The notes under the pieces are model-generated. The model saw nothing but the letters and a program-made list of their open reading frames with translations. It ran no database searches and was not told the DNA's origin. A stretch of DNA of 32,238 bases from Moheibacter sp035515075 (lineage in GTDB: Bacteria; Bacteroidota; Bacteroidia; Flavobacteriales; Weeksellaceae), in contig DATJBZ010000030.1 of assembly GCA_035515075.1 (NCBI GenBank), positions 1 to 32,238 on the forward strand. Reading direction: 5' to 3'. This document shows, piece by piece, positions 17,685 through 24,870 of this stretch. Both the position numbers and the translations under genes were made by a program. How positions within the stretch are numbered: position 1 is the stretch's first letter; every line of letters begins with the position of its first letter.

Positions 17685-19844
17685 TTATTTGACCAAAGTC
17701 AACTCATCAATGATGTTCGTTGCACCTGCAAATTTATCCACGATAAACAATACATAACGAATGTCCACTGAAATCGTTCTTTGCAAAGCTGGATCAAAGA
17801 TTACGTCACCTGCCATTGCTTCAATATTTCCGTCAAATGCAATACCAATCAACTCTCCGTTTCCATTCAAGACTGGTGAACCAGAGTTTCCGCCTGTGAT
17901 GTCATGATCGGTCAAAAAGTTCACCCACAATTCACCGCTTTTGTCAGCATACTGACCGTAATCTTTCTTGTTGTACAAATCGATCAACTTCTGTGGATTT
18001 TCAAATTCATCATCACCAGGAATGTGCTTGGCGATGGTGCCTTTCAAAGTCGTGTAATAGTTGTATTTCGCATCATTTACTTTTCCTGCAGTCAATGGCA
18101 AATCGCGCACACTTCCGTAGGTCAAACGCAACGTACTGTTGGCATCTGGATATTCGATTGGGCTCAATTTTGAAATGCGCAAACCATCTACCAAAGAACG
18201 GAATGCTTTCGAATAACTGTCCTTCAAACTTTTCATTTCTGGTGTTTCCAAACGGTAACGGTCCATCAAGTCAGAAGAAATTTTGAACAATTCGTCTTGC
18301 TCGATCAAGCTTGCGTTCGGTGCATCCAAATACGCCATCAAAGTTTCTTTTGAAGCAAAGGGTGTTTTGGCAAATGTATTTTTCAAATGAGCTTGAAAAT
18401 TCCCCTTGTTTTTGTCTCCAATTTCTTTGACATACGGTGCCAATCCTGCTTTCGATGCTTTGGTGTAGTACAAATTCAATTGTGCAGCCAAAATCTCTTC
18501 TTCCAAAGGCATGTAAGCCGTTTCAAAAATTGAAGCAATGCTTTCCTCCATTCTAGGACGCATTTCTGCTCTTTTCGCTTCATTCTCATTGGCATATTGT
18601 ACCAAAGCTTTTCCTAAACTGGCAGGCATTCCAGCAAAAGTACTTGAACGCAAAATCGTCATCAAATAGTTGTTGTGACGTGCAGCTTCATTGGTTTTCG
18701 CATAATAATTGTCAATGATTTCTACAACATCACCGTATTTGGCTTTTCTGTCTTTTTTCTGTGCCCATTTGGTAAATTCTTTTTCGGTTTTTCTTTTGGC
18801 ATCCACTGTTTTGTGTTGTTCCAAAGCTTCGATCATTCCTGCACGGTTTTTCCAGTAATTGGCCAATCCAGCATATTTTGAAGCATAATCCAATTTCACT
18901 TTTTGGTTGGTGTCCATGTATTTTTTCAATACATCCATCCCCAATTTTGATCCTTCAACCCAAGCAGGATAAGCATATTTTATATTTTGCTCAACGCCAC
19001 CTGCTGGCATCCAACGGTTGGTTCTTCCTGGATACCCCAAAATCATTGAAAAGTCACCAGCTTCATAACCTTTCAAGCTAATTGGCAAATGGTGTTTTGG
19101 TTTCAAAGGCACATTGCTTTTGGCATAGTCTGCTGGATTTCCTTGCGCATCAGCATACACTCTAAAAATTGCAAAATCACCCGTATGGCGTGGCCATTCC
19201 CAGTTGTCGGTATCTCCACCAAATTTCCCGATAGAATTAGGAGGCGTTCCTACCAAACGAACATCTTGAAAATCTTGGTACACGAAATAATAGTATTCAT
19301 TGCCTTCAAAAAACGAACGAACTGAAACGGTGTATTTTCCGCCTTCGTTGTTTTCTTGTTCAATTTTTGCAATTTCTTTGTTGATGGCTGCCATCCTATC
19401 ATCTTCGCTCATTTGGTCATTGACTTGTCCTAGAATTCTTTTGGAAACATCGTCCATGCGCACAAAGAAACGAACCGACAATTGATTCGGTTTCAATTCT
19501 TCTTGTTGATTGGCTGCCCAAAATCCATTGGTCAAATGGTCATCTTCTGGTGTGGACAATTGTGCAATCGCACCATAACCACAGTGGTGGTTGGTCAAAA
19601 CCAAACCTGTTTCTGAAATAATTTCAGCAGTACAACCTCCACCAAATTGAACGATGGCGTCTTTTAGACTGCTGTTGTTGATGCTGTAAATTTCTTCTGC
19701 AGTCAACTTTAATCCTTTTTTTTGCATGTCATCGATATTTTTACCGATGAACATCAAGAACCACATTCCTTCATCTGCCTTTACTTGCTGAATAGGCGCT
19801 GTAAGCAACGTGAAACCCGCAATAAGTACGAATAGTTTCTTCAT
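17685..19844 (-). CDS. S46-family dipeptidyl-peptidase, DPP7-type
   Basis: A 719-residue serine exopeptidase that removes dipeptides from peptide N-termini in the periplasm, feeding amino acid catabolism in asaccharolytic Bacteroidota. The signal peptide ends VKA, and the mature N-terminus DEGMW is the conserved S46 start. The chymotrypsin-type triad is visible: His87 in LTNHHCGYG, Asp223 in RHTGDFAIFRVY and Ser654 in GGNSGSPV. The S1-site residue after AFD is glycine (Gly672, AFDGN), as in DPP7, which prefers hydrophobic P1 residues. DPP11 has arginine there for Asp/Glu. The specificity call follows from that one residue and is therefore tentative. It ends at the strong terminator and is preceded by a 202-base gap with two inverted repeats. 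Confidence 0.93.
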   Translation of the reverse strand: MKKLFVLIAGFTLLTAPIQQVKADEGMWFLMFIGKNIDDMQKKGLKLTAEEIYSINNSSLKDAIVQFGGGCTAEIISETGLVLTNHHCGYGAIAQLSTPEDDHLTNGFWAANQQEELKPNQLSVRFFVRMDDVSKRILGQVNDQMSEDDRMAAINKEIAKIEQENNEGGKYTVSVRSFFEGNEYYYFVYQDFQDVRLVGTPPNSIGKFGGDTDNWEWPRHTGDFAIFRVYADAQGNPADYAKSNVPLKPKHHLPISLKGYEAGDFSMILGYPGRTNRWMPAGGVEQNIKYAYPAWVEGSKLGMDVLKKYMDTNQKVKLDYASKYAGLANYWKNRAGMIEALEQHKTVDAKRKTEKEFTKWAQKKDRKAKYGDVVEIIDNYYAKTNEAARHNNYLMTILRSSTFAGMPASLGKALVQYANENEAKRAEMRPRMEESIASIFETAYMPLEEEILAAQLNLYYTKASKAGLAPYVKEIGDKNKGNFQAHLKNTFAKTPFASKETLMAYLDAPNASLIEQDELFKISSDLMDRYRLETPEMKSLKDSYSKAFRSLVDGLRISKLSPIEYPDANSTLRLTYGSVRDLPLTAGKVNDAKYNYYTTLKGTIAKHIPGDDEFENPQKLIDLYNKKDYGQYADKSGELWVNFLTDHDITGGNSGSPVLNGNGELIGIAFDGNIEAMAGDVIFDPALQRTISVDIRYVLFIVDKFAGATNIIDELTLVK

Positions 19845-19918
19845 TTTCTACTTTTAATTTGAATTTTAATTTGTATTGAATCAATTTCCCTCGGCTATTG
19901 CCAATAAAAATGAGCACA

Positions 19919-19926
19919 CAAACTTA
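19919..19926 (-). promoter_or_regulatory. possible -7 element for the S46 peptidase
   Basis: TAAGTTTG on the minus strand fits TAnnTTTG and lies about 75 bases before the peptidase start codon at 19844. No TTG is seen at the expected -33 distance, so this rests on the -7 match alone. Confidence 0.35.
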
Positions 19927-19972
19927 ACCCAAATTTTTAAAAAGATAAGTAGTCCCTCCCTTTTTTAGCGGA

Positions 19973-19989
19973 ATTTAAGTAGCTTAAAT
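19973..19989. repeat. inverted repeat in the gap between hemoglobin and S46 peptidase genes
   Basis: ATTTAAG-TAG-CTTAAAT is a perfect 7-base inverted repeat with a 3-base centre; GG and CC extend it on the outside with one bulged A. It could be an operator or a hairpin in the hemoglobin 3' region. There is no T tract in the direction of the flanking genes. Confidence 0.5.
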
Positions 19990-19992
19990 CCT

Positions 19993-20018
19993 ATTTTTGA
20001 AAATATTGATTCAAAAAT
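19993..20018. repeat. second inverted repeat in the same gap
   Basis: ATTTTTGAA (19993-20001) and TTCAAAAAT (20010-20018) form a perfect 9-base inverted repeat with an 8-base loop, three bases from the previous one. It lies 29 bases past the hemoglobin stop codon and could form an AT-rich 3' hairpin on that transcript. Confidence 0.5.
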
Positions 20019-20046
20019 TAAGATGCACTGACTTTTAAAATGAAGA

Positions 20047-20445
20047 TTATGCCAAAGGCGTTTGTTGGCTATTTTCTCTGAAATAATTGATTTTGGTCAA
20101 AAACATTTGTGCCATGCGGTTGCCCTGCCATTTGGCCGTTTCGGCTACTTTTCCTGAAAATAAACCGTCCACTGTTTCGGTAAACAATGCTACCCAACGC
20201 TCAAAATGCACTTTATCTACTGGTAAACGCATGTGCGGAATGAATGGTCGGCCGTTGTAAGTGCGCTCGTTGAGCAAAACGGTTTGCCAAAAACTGTACA
20301 TCTTTTCCATGTGTTCAGGCCAACGGTCTTGAATGATTGCATTGAAAATATCTTTCAACAAATCGTCTTCACGAATTTTGCCATAAAACGTGTCCACCAT
20401 TTTTTTTACATCCTCTAAATCGGAAATATCTTGTAATTCTTTCAT
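20047..20445 (-). CDS. group III truncated hemoglobin
   Basis: A small cytoplasmic heme protein of the 2-on-2 globin fold, 132 residues from ATG 20445. Group III markers are present: VDTFYGKI with the B10 Tyr, WPEHMEKMYSFWQTVLL, YNGRPFIPHMRLP, and HFERWVALF with a His and Trp in the proximal region. Members of this group bind O2 and NO and are tied to nitrosative stress or redox chemistry; the best studied is Campylobacter Ctb. It follows the Rrf2 regulator by 9 bases, so the two are surely one operon. A TTG directly after the Rrf2 stop (20454) is an alternative start adding three residues, but the ATG is preferred. Confidence 0.93.
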   Translation of the reverse strand: MKELQDISDLEDVKKMVDTFYGKIREDDLLKDIFNAIIQDRWPEHMEKMYSFWQTVLLNERTYNGRPFIPHMRLPVDKVHFERWVALFTETVDGLFSGKVAETAKWQGNRMAQMFLTKINYFRENSQQTPLA

Positions 20446-20454
20446 TTTGTTCAA

Positions 20455-20895
20455 TTAAAGGCGCACCAAAACGGATTCTCCCGCTTTTACTTTTCGCGCT
20501 AAATCATCAATCGTCGTTGTTTCCAACATACTTTTCAAATCATTTCTAATTTTCTCAAAATCCTGGTGCAATGGACATGGGTTCTCGCTGTCGCAATAAT
20601 CCAATCCCAAACCGCAACCTTTGTACACAAAATCACCATCCAAGGCATTGACAATTTGGCTCAATTTGATGTCTTTCATTTTGTTGGGATCCATAAAGAA
20701 ACCACCATTGGGTCCAGTTTGAGATTCCACCAAATTGAAACGCGTCAAAATCCCCATCAATTTCGCTGTAAACGCCATGGGCAATTTGTTCACTTCAGCG
20801 ATCTCTTTGATTTTGACTACTTTTTTGCCTTCCAACGAATGACTGGCGATATAAATGATGGCTTTGAGTCCGTATTTACACGATTTTGAAAACAT
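20455..20895 (-). CDS. Rrf2-family transcriptional regulator with iron-sulfur-type cysteines
   Basis: A 146-residue DNA-binding regulator. The N-terminal winged helix (about residues 5-75) contains the helix-turn-helix around KIKEIAEVNKLPMAFTAKLM and the wing GPNGGF. A long dimerisation helix follows. Three cysteines, C94, C101 and C107 (CGLGLDYCDSENPC), sit where NsrR and IscR bind an Fe-S cluster, although the first spacing is six residues rather than five. Sharing an operon with a truncated hemoglobin points to sensing NO or oxygen/redox state, NsrR-like, and to autoregulation through the palindrome in its promoter. It could instead be an IscR-like or RsrR-like sensor; no isc/suf genes are nearby, which argues against IscR. 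Confidence 0.92.
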   Translation of the reverse strand: MFSKSCKYGLKAIIYIASHSLEGKKVVKIKEIAEVNKLPMAFTAKLMGILTRFNLVESQTGPNGGFFMDPNKMKDIKLSQIVNALDGDFVYKGCGLGLDYCDSENPCPLHQDFEKIRNDLKSMLETTTIDDLARKVKAGESVLVRL

Positions 20896-20912
20896 GCGAT
20901 TGATTTAAAGCA

Positions 20913-20955
20913 CAAAATTATGCCGATTATTTTTATTTAAGACAAAGATATCCTT
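20913..20955 (-). promoter_or_regulatory. promoter and candidate operator of the Rrf2-hemoglobin operon
   Basis: Two -7-like elements occur on the minus strand, TATCTTTG (20950-20943) and TAATTTTG (20920-20913). CTTTG of the first lies 22 bases upstream of the second and could also serve as its -33 box. AAAGATATCCTT (20944-20955) is a 12-base palindrome centred on GATATC with one mismatched pair, overlapping the element, where a bound repressor would block RNA polymerase. Confidence 0.5.
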
Positions 20956-20961
20956 AATTAT

Positions 20962-21531
20962 TCAAATGGTTTTTAAAATATAACCGATATCCTTCAGAAA
21001 AGACCAATTTTGAACGTATGCTCTATTGATAGCAACTTTTTGGGGCCAAATGACTTCATCATTGTACTGAACAGGATCCAATTGTTCACTCAATAATTCA
21101 TCTTCATTTTTAAATGCCAACTGTGCTGGACCAGTGATTCCTGGTTTGACTGATAATATCAAACGATCTTCACCTGACAACAGGTCTGCGTAACCAGCGA
21201 CGTCGGGACGCGGCCCTACAAAACTCATTTGTCCAAAAAGAATGTTGAAGATTTGAGGCAATTCATCCAATTTCGTTTGTCTTAAGAATCGGCCAATACG
21301 CGTGATTTGGTGGGTTTTCGCTGTACTGATTGGATTGTCCGAATGGCCTTTCATCGTTCGAATTTTATAGATGGAAAAATGCCGTCCATTTTTGCCAATT
21401 CTATCGTGTCCAAACCACCCCAACTGTGCGGTATCCAAAGTAGAAATCACGACCAAAATGAAAATTACAGGCAATAAAAATGGCAATAGAAAAAGCGCAA
21501 AAACATAATCAAAAACGGTTTTGAGCCACAT
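20962..21531 (-). CDS. sugar transferase, small WcaJ/PglC-type phosphoglycosyl transferase
   Basis: A 189-residue inner-membrane enzyme (PF02397) that moves a sugar 1-phosphate from a nucleotide sugar to undecaprenyl phosphate to begin a repeat unit. It has the minimal monotopic form: an N-terminal re-entrant hydrophobic helix (about 9-30), then RIGKNGRHFSIYKIRTM, the catalytic Asp-Glu pair in TKLDELPQIFNIL, MSFVGPRP, and SVKPGITGPAQL. Sequence does not reveal the sugar. It is the last gene of the polysaccharide locus, 3 bases after wzc. A WecA-type initiating enzyme is also present, so the locus has two candidate initiators. Confidence 0.93.
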   Translation of the reverse strand: MWLKTVFDYVFALFLLPFLLPVIFILVVISTLDTAQLGWFGHDRIGKNGRHFSIYKIRTMKGHSDNPISTAKTHQITRIGRFLRQTKLDELPQIFNILFGQMSFVGPRPDVAGYADLLSGEDRLILSVKPGITGPAQLAFKNEDELLSEQLDPVQYNDEVIWPQKVAINRAYVQNWSFLKDIGYILKTI

Positions 21532-21534
21532 CTT

Positions 21535-24024
21535 TTATCTTTTTAGATACCTTTTCAAATTGAAAATATTTTTGATTTTCCCAACGATACTTGGATCGAA
21601 ATTGGCATCTTCGTCGAAATAGCCATAACCGTATCCATAGCCGTAACCATATCCGTAGCCGTAACCATAACTTCCTTTGGCTTGGAAATCGTTCAGAATA
21701 ATTCCTATATTTTTCACTTCTCCTTCATCGTACTTGTCAGAAATCAATTTCAACAATCCTCTGTAAGTGTAGTTAAACCTCGCTACATACAAAGTGGCAT
21801 CGGCATATTTCATCAAGTCAAATGCATCGGCAACCAACACAACAGGTGGTGTATCCATCACGATAAAATCATATTGGGTTTTCAATTCATCCATCAATTG
21901 GCGCAATTTGTCTGATAACAACAATTCGGATGGGTTGGGCGGAATGGGACCTCCTGTGATGATGTCCAAAGTTTCGATTTTTGTTTTCTGCAAGACTTCC
22001 TCAAAAGTAGAATTGCCTGACAAATAATTGGACAATCCTTTTTTGTTGTTGATTTCAAAATCATCAAAAATTCTTGGTTTTCTCAGGTCCATCCCCAGCA
22101 AAATGGTTTTTTTACCACTGATGGCCAAAGCCGTAGCCATGTTCATCGAAATGAATGTTTTCCCTTCTCCACCAATGGAAGAAGTCACCATCAACACTTG
22201 AGATTGAGAAGGCGTTTCCTTTTTGAATAAAAAGCTCAAATTACTTCGTATCGATCGGAAACCTTCTGAAATCGATGATTTGGGACGATCCAAAACAATC
22301 AAAGCGCTATTGTCGGCATTATTACCAATCGTTCCCAAAAATGGGACATGAGATATTTTTACGATATCTGGAACGCCTTTGATTTTGGTGTCCAAAATTT
22401 CTCTCAAAAACAAATACAAAGTCGGTAAGATCAATGCCAAAGCGATGCCCATGATCAAATTTTCATTTTTATTGGGTGAAATCGGTGCTTGGTTGGTAAA
22501 AATCGCTTGATCAATGACACTCACATCCGAAATATTGGAAGCGATGCTCAACTCTGCTTGGCTGTACCTTGACATCAACGTATTGTACAACATATCATTG
22601 ATTTCATAGCCTCTGGCCGTTTCAATGAATTCTTTTTCTTTTTCAGGCAAGTTGTAAGCTCTGCTATTGTACTCGCTTAATTTTCGGTTGATATCACTCA
22701 GCTCTCGGTTGATTTTATTGCGACTGGTACCGATCAATTGCGTGATCATCGTTTTACTTTCTGCAATTTTACTGTCCAATTCTTTGATTTCTCTGGAGTC
22801 TGGACGGTAGAGCCTCAATGAGTTTTCTCTTTCTAGCTCCAAAGTCCTTAAATTTCCTACTTCCGAAGCGAAATGACCTTCATTTAAACCAAAAATTTGC
22901 AAATCCAACATTCCTTTGGAACCTACTTGGTACACATTGTGGCTGACGGCATTCAACGTATTGATCTGTTCTTCGAATAGAATTCTTTCTTTTTCCAAAG
23001 ATTTCACATTGCCAAGAATTTCTCCTTTCTCCCCTGCAAAATCATAAATCTGTTCTCGTTTTTGCAATTTCTGGTATTCCAATGAAGCGCTATCTACTTT
23101 GTCTTTCACCAAATCCATTTGTTTTGCGATGTAAGCCAAAGTTCTTTTGGCCACCAAGTTTTTCTCTGCCAATTCATTTTCTTGCAAAATGTCCAAAGAA
23201 ACATTGACGATTTCAACCGCTTCTTGTTGCGAATAGGATGTTTTTGTCAAACGAAGGATAGAACTCGTTTTTGACAAGGGACCTACCGAAATTCCACTTG
23301 ACACCCGTTTGGCAGCTGTGTTTAAATCCGTCAATCGAAAAGAGTAAATATCCTTTGGATTAAAATCTCTTGGTCCTTTGTCTATTTTAAATCGAAGGTG
23401 TTCTGTATTGATCCATTCACCAAACTTGACTTTCTCTGGCAATTCTGCGGCCACGTTTCTGGCAAAAACACTGTCTTTCGAATAATTGTACAATTGATTG
23501 TTTTGTATCGGTGTCAAAGCTTTGATTTCAAAATGTTGGCCGTCAATTTTCTTGATAGCGAATTCAACATTGATCAACTGATTGTGTAAAGTATCAACTT
23601 GTACAACAAAAGGCGAAATGGAATGATGAGAGTGGGATTTCTTGATCGAACCTTCTTCCCAGTAATCCACATAAGCATCTATTCTTTTGGCCACCAACAA
23701 AGAATGAGAGCGTGATTGCAATACTTTGGTCAAAATGTCAATTTTTCCACCGCTCCCTCCCCAAATAAAATTGATGGAATTGCTGCCAAAATCTGTATTT
23801 CCTGAAGAACGAGAAGAAACATGGAAAGTCGATTCGGATTGATAGACTTTGTCCAAATGCCAATTGTTGACATAAATTGCAGCAAAAACCGCAAAAATTA
23901 AGGCGAGTGCATACAATACCCAATTCCTTAATATTCTTGAAATAAATCGTTCAATATCGAAAAAAAGAGCGGAATTGCTTTTGGGTGTTTTGTTATCAGT
24001 TTGAGGTGGGTGGTTATTTTGCAT
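21535..24024 (-). CDS. wzc: polysaccharide chain-length regulator/tyrosine autokinase (Wzc)
   Basis: An 829-residue inner-membrane protein that partners Wza in export of a Wzy-polymerised polysaccharide. TM1 is about residues 35-52 (WVLYALALIFAVFAAIYV). The periplasmic Wzz domain and a long coiled-coil region follow, then TM2 (NLIMGIALALILPTLYLFL). The cytoplasmic BY-kinase domain has Walker A SSIGGEGKTFIS (Lys622), Walker A' LLGMDLRKPRI and Walker B FIVMDTPPVVLVAD. The C-terminal tyrosine cluster that is normally autophosphorylated is here nine tyrosines alternating with glycine, followed by FDEDANFD and a basic tail. It starts 17 bases after the wza stop. The cluster is a perfect Gly-Tyr run, described separately. 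Confidence 0.95.
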   Translation of the reverse strand: MQNNHPPQTDNKTPKSNSALFFDIERFISRILRNWVLYALALIFAVFAAIYVNNWHLDKVYQSESTFHVSSRSSGNTDFGSNSINFIWGGSGGKIDILTKVLQSRSHSLLVAKRIDAYVDYWEEGSIKKSHSHHSISPFVVQVDTLHNQLINVEFAIKKIDGQHFEIKALTPIQNNQLYNYSKDSVFARNVAAELPEKVKFGEWINTEHLRFKIDKGPRDFNPKDIYSFRLTDLNTAAKRVSSGISVGPLSKTSSILRLTKTSYSQQEAVEIVNVSLDILQENELAEKNLVAKRTLAYIAKQMDLVKDKVDSASLEYQKLQKREQIYDFAGEKGEILGNVKSLEKERILFEEQINTLNAVSHNVYQVGSKGMLDLQIFGLNEGHFASEVGNLRTLELERENSLRLYRPDSREIKELDSKIAESKTMITQLIGTSRNKINRELSDINRKLSEYNSRAYNLPEKEKEFIETARGYEINDMLYNTLMSRYSQAELSIASNISDVSVIDQAIFTNQAPISPNKNENLIMGIALALILPTLYLFLREILDTKIKGVPDIVKISHVPFLGTIGNNADNSALIVLDRPKSSISEGFRSIRSNLSFLFKKETPSQSQVLMVTSSIGGEGKTFISMNMATALAISGKKTILLGMDLRKPRIFDDFEINNKKGLSNYLSGNSTFEEVLQKTKIETLDIITGGPIPPNPSELLLSDKLRQLMDELKTQYDFIVMDTPPVVLVADAFDLMKYADATLYVARFNYTYRGLLKLISDKYDEGEVKNIGIILNDFQAKGSYGYGYGYGYGYGYGYGYFDEDANFDPSIVGKIKNIFNLKRYLKR
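21619..21669 (-). repeat. Gly-Tyr codon tandem repeat in the Wzc tail
   Basis: Seventeen codons encode Y-(GY)8. On the plus strand the glycine codons run GCC, ACC, TCC in fixed rotation (two full cycles, then GCC, ACC), so the DNA is about 2.7 copies of an 18-base unit. The tyrosine codons alternate irregularly between ATA and GTA. This suggests expansion by 18-base duplication, followed by point changes at Tyr third positions. Confidence 0.85.
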
Positions 24025-24041
24025 AAATTTTATCTCAAAAA

Positions 24042-24836
24042 TTACAGATTCTTAAAGAAGAAGTAGATGCCAATCATCGAAGCGATGGCACCAAAAATAG
24101 TGGTCACTGTTTGTACCGGATTGATACCAATCCCCCATTGTTTTTGTCTTCTTGGATTGACAATGATGATGTCATTGGGTTGCAACCAAAAATACTCAGA
24201 ATTCATGACGGATTCTTGGGTGATGTCCACAATGGCACGTTGCGTTCCTTCTGGTGTGGTTCTTAATATCTGGATGTGGTTTCGATCAGCAACAGGCGTC
24301 AAATCACCGGCCATGGCAAAGGCTTCCAACAAGCTAAATTCATATTTTGGCACTTGGTAGTTCCCTGAACCTGCCTCTCCTAAAATCGTAAAATTGATGC
24401 CTGGCAAATTGACTTCGATATAAGCAGCATCTTCATTGATAATTTGATAGAAATGTGTCTCAATGGTTTTTCTTGCCTCTGCCAAAGTCTGACCTAACAA
24501 ATAAATTTTACCAATCCGTGGCAATTCAATGTTGCCATCCTCTTGGATGCGCACGCCTTTTCCCATCGGAGAACTTGCTCCTCCTAATTGTTGATTACCT
24601 GAAGTTGTAAAATCCTTCAACTCTTCCAATTCCAAACCTTTGCGCATGGCGATCTTGATATTCAACATATCATTGATCTGTAAATGGTATTCAGGACGAT
24701 TGAATTCAATCATTCCTTCCTCAGTCAATTTCAAGCGCTCATCAGGTTGAATGTATTTGATGTCCTTTAGAGGGATACAAGATGTCAGCATTAAAACACC
24801 TGTAATCAGCAGTAATTTCAGTAATGTAGGTTTCAA
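24042..24836 (-). CDS. wza: outer membrane polysaccharide export lipoprotein (Wza/GfcE family)
   Basis: This protein forms the outer membrane channel for polysaccharide export with Wzc. It has a Poly_export domain (EYHLQINDMLNIKIAMRKGL; GVRIQEDGNIELPRIGKIYL) and an SLBB-type repeat (FTILGEAGSGNYQVPKYEFS), and ends in a hydrophobic helix (IFGAIASMIGIYFFF). The start is placed at TTG 24836. It gives a compact lipoprotein signal MKPTLLKLLLITGVLMLTSC with the lipidated Cys at residue 20, and lies 13-20 bases after a TATATTTG element. Upstream in-frame starts at 24890 (ATG) and 24917 (TTG) would add a charged, cysteine-containing stretch before the signal and overlap wecA, and the ATG lies upstream of the promoter. 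The protein is then 264 residues, short for Wza but usual for Bacteroidota. Confidence 0.9.
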   Translation of the reverse strand: MKPTLLKLLLITGVLMLTSCIPLKDIKYIQPDERLKLTEEGMIEFNRPEYHLQINDMLNIKIAMRKGLELEELKDFTTSGNQQLGGASSPMGKGVRIQEDGNIELPRIGKIYLLGQTLAEARKTIETHFYQIINEDAAYIEVNLPGINFTILGEAGSGNYQVPKYEFSLLEAFAMAGDLTPVADRNHIQILRTTPEGTQRAIVDITQESVMNSEYFWLQPNDIIIVNPRRQKQWGIGINPVQTVTTIFGAIASMIGIYFFFKNL

Positions 24837-24855
24837 GTTTGTGATTTTAGTTGGG

Positions 24856-24863
24856 CAAATATA
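24856..24863 (-). promoter_or_regulatory. possible internal promoter of wza-wzc-sugar transferase
   Basis: TATATTTG on the minus strand fits TAnnTTTG, lies between the wecA stop and the wza TTG start, and would give a 5' leader of roughly a dozen bases. There is no clear TTG at -33. Confidence 0.45.
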
Positions 24864-24870
24864 ATGTTTT

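Noticed and set aside
21619..21669. Short tandem repeat considered as a CRISPR or intergenic repeat
   Set aside because: It lies in frame inside wzc and encodes the tyrosine cluster; there are no spacers.
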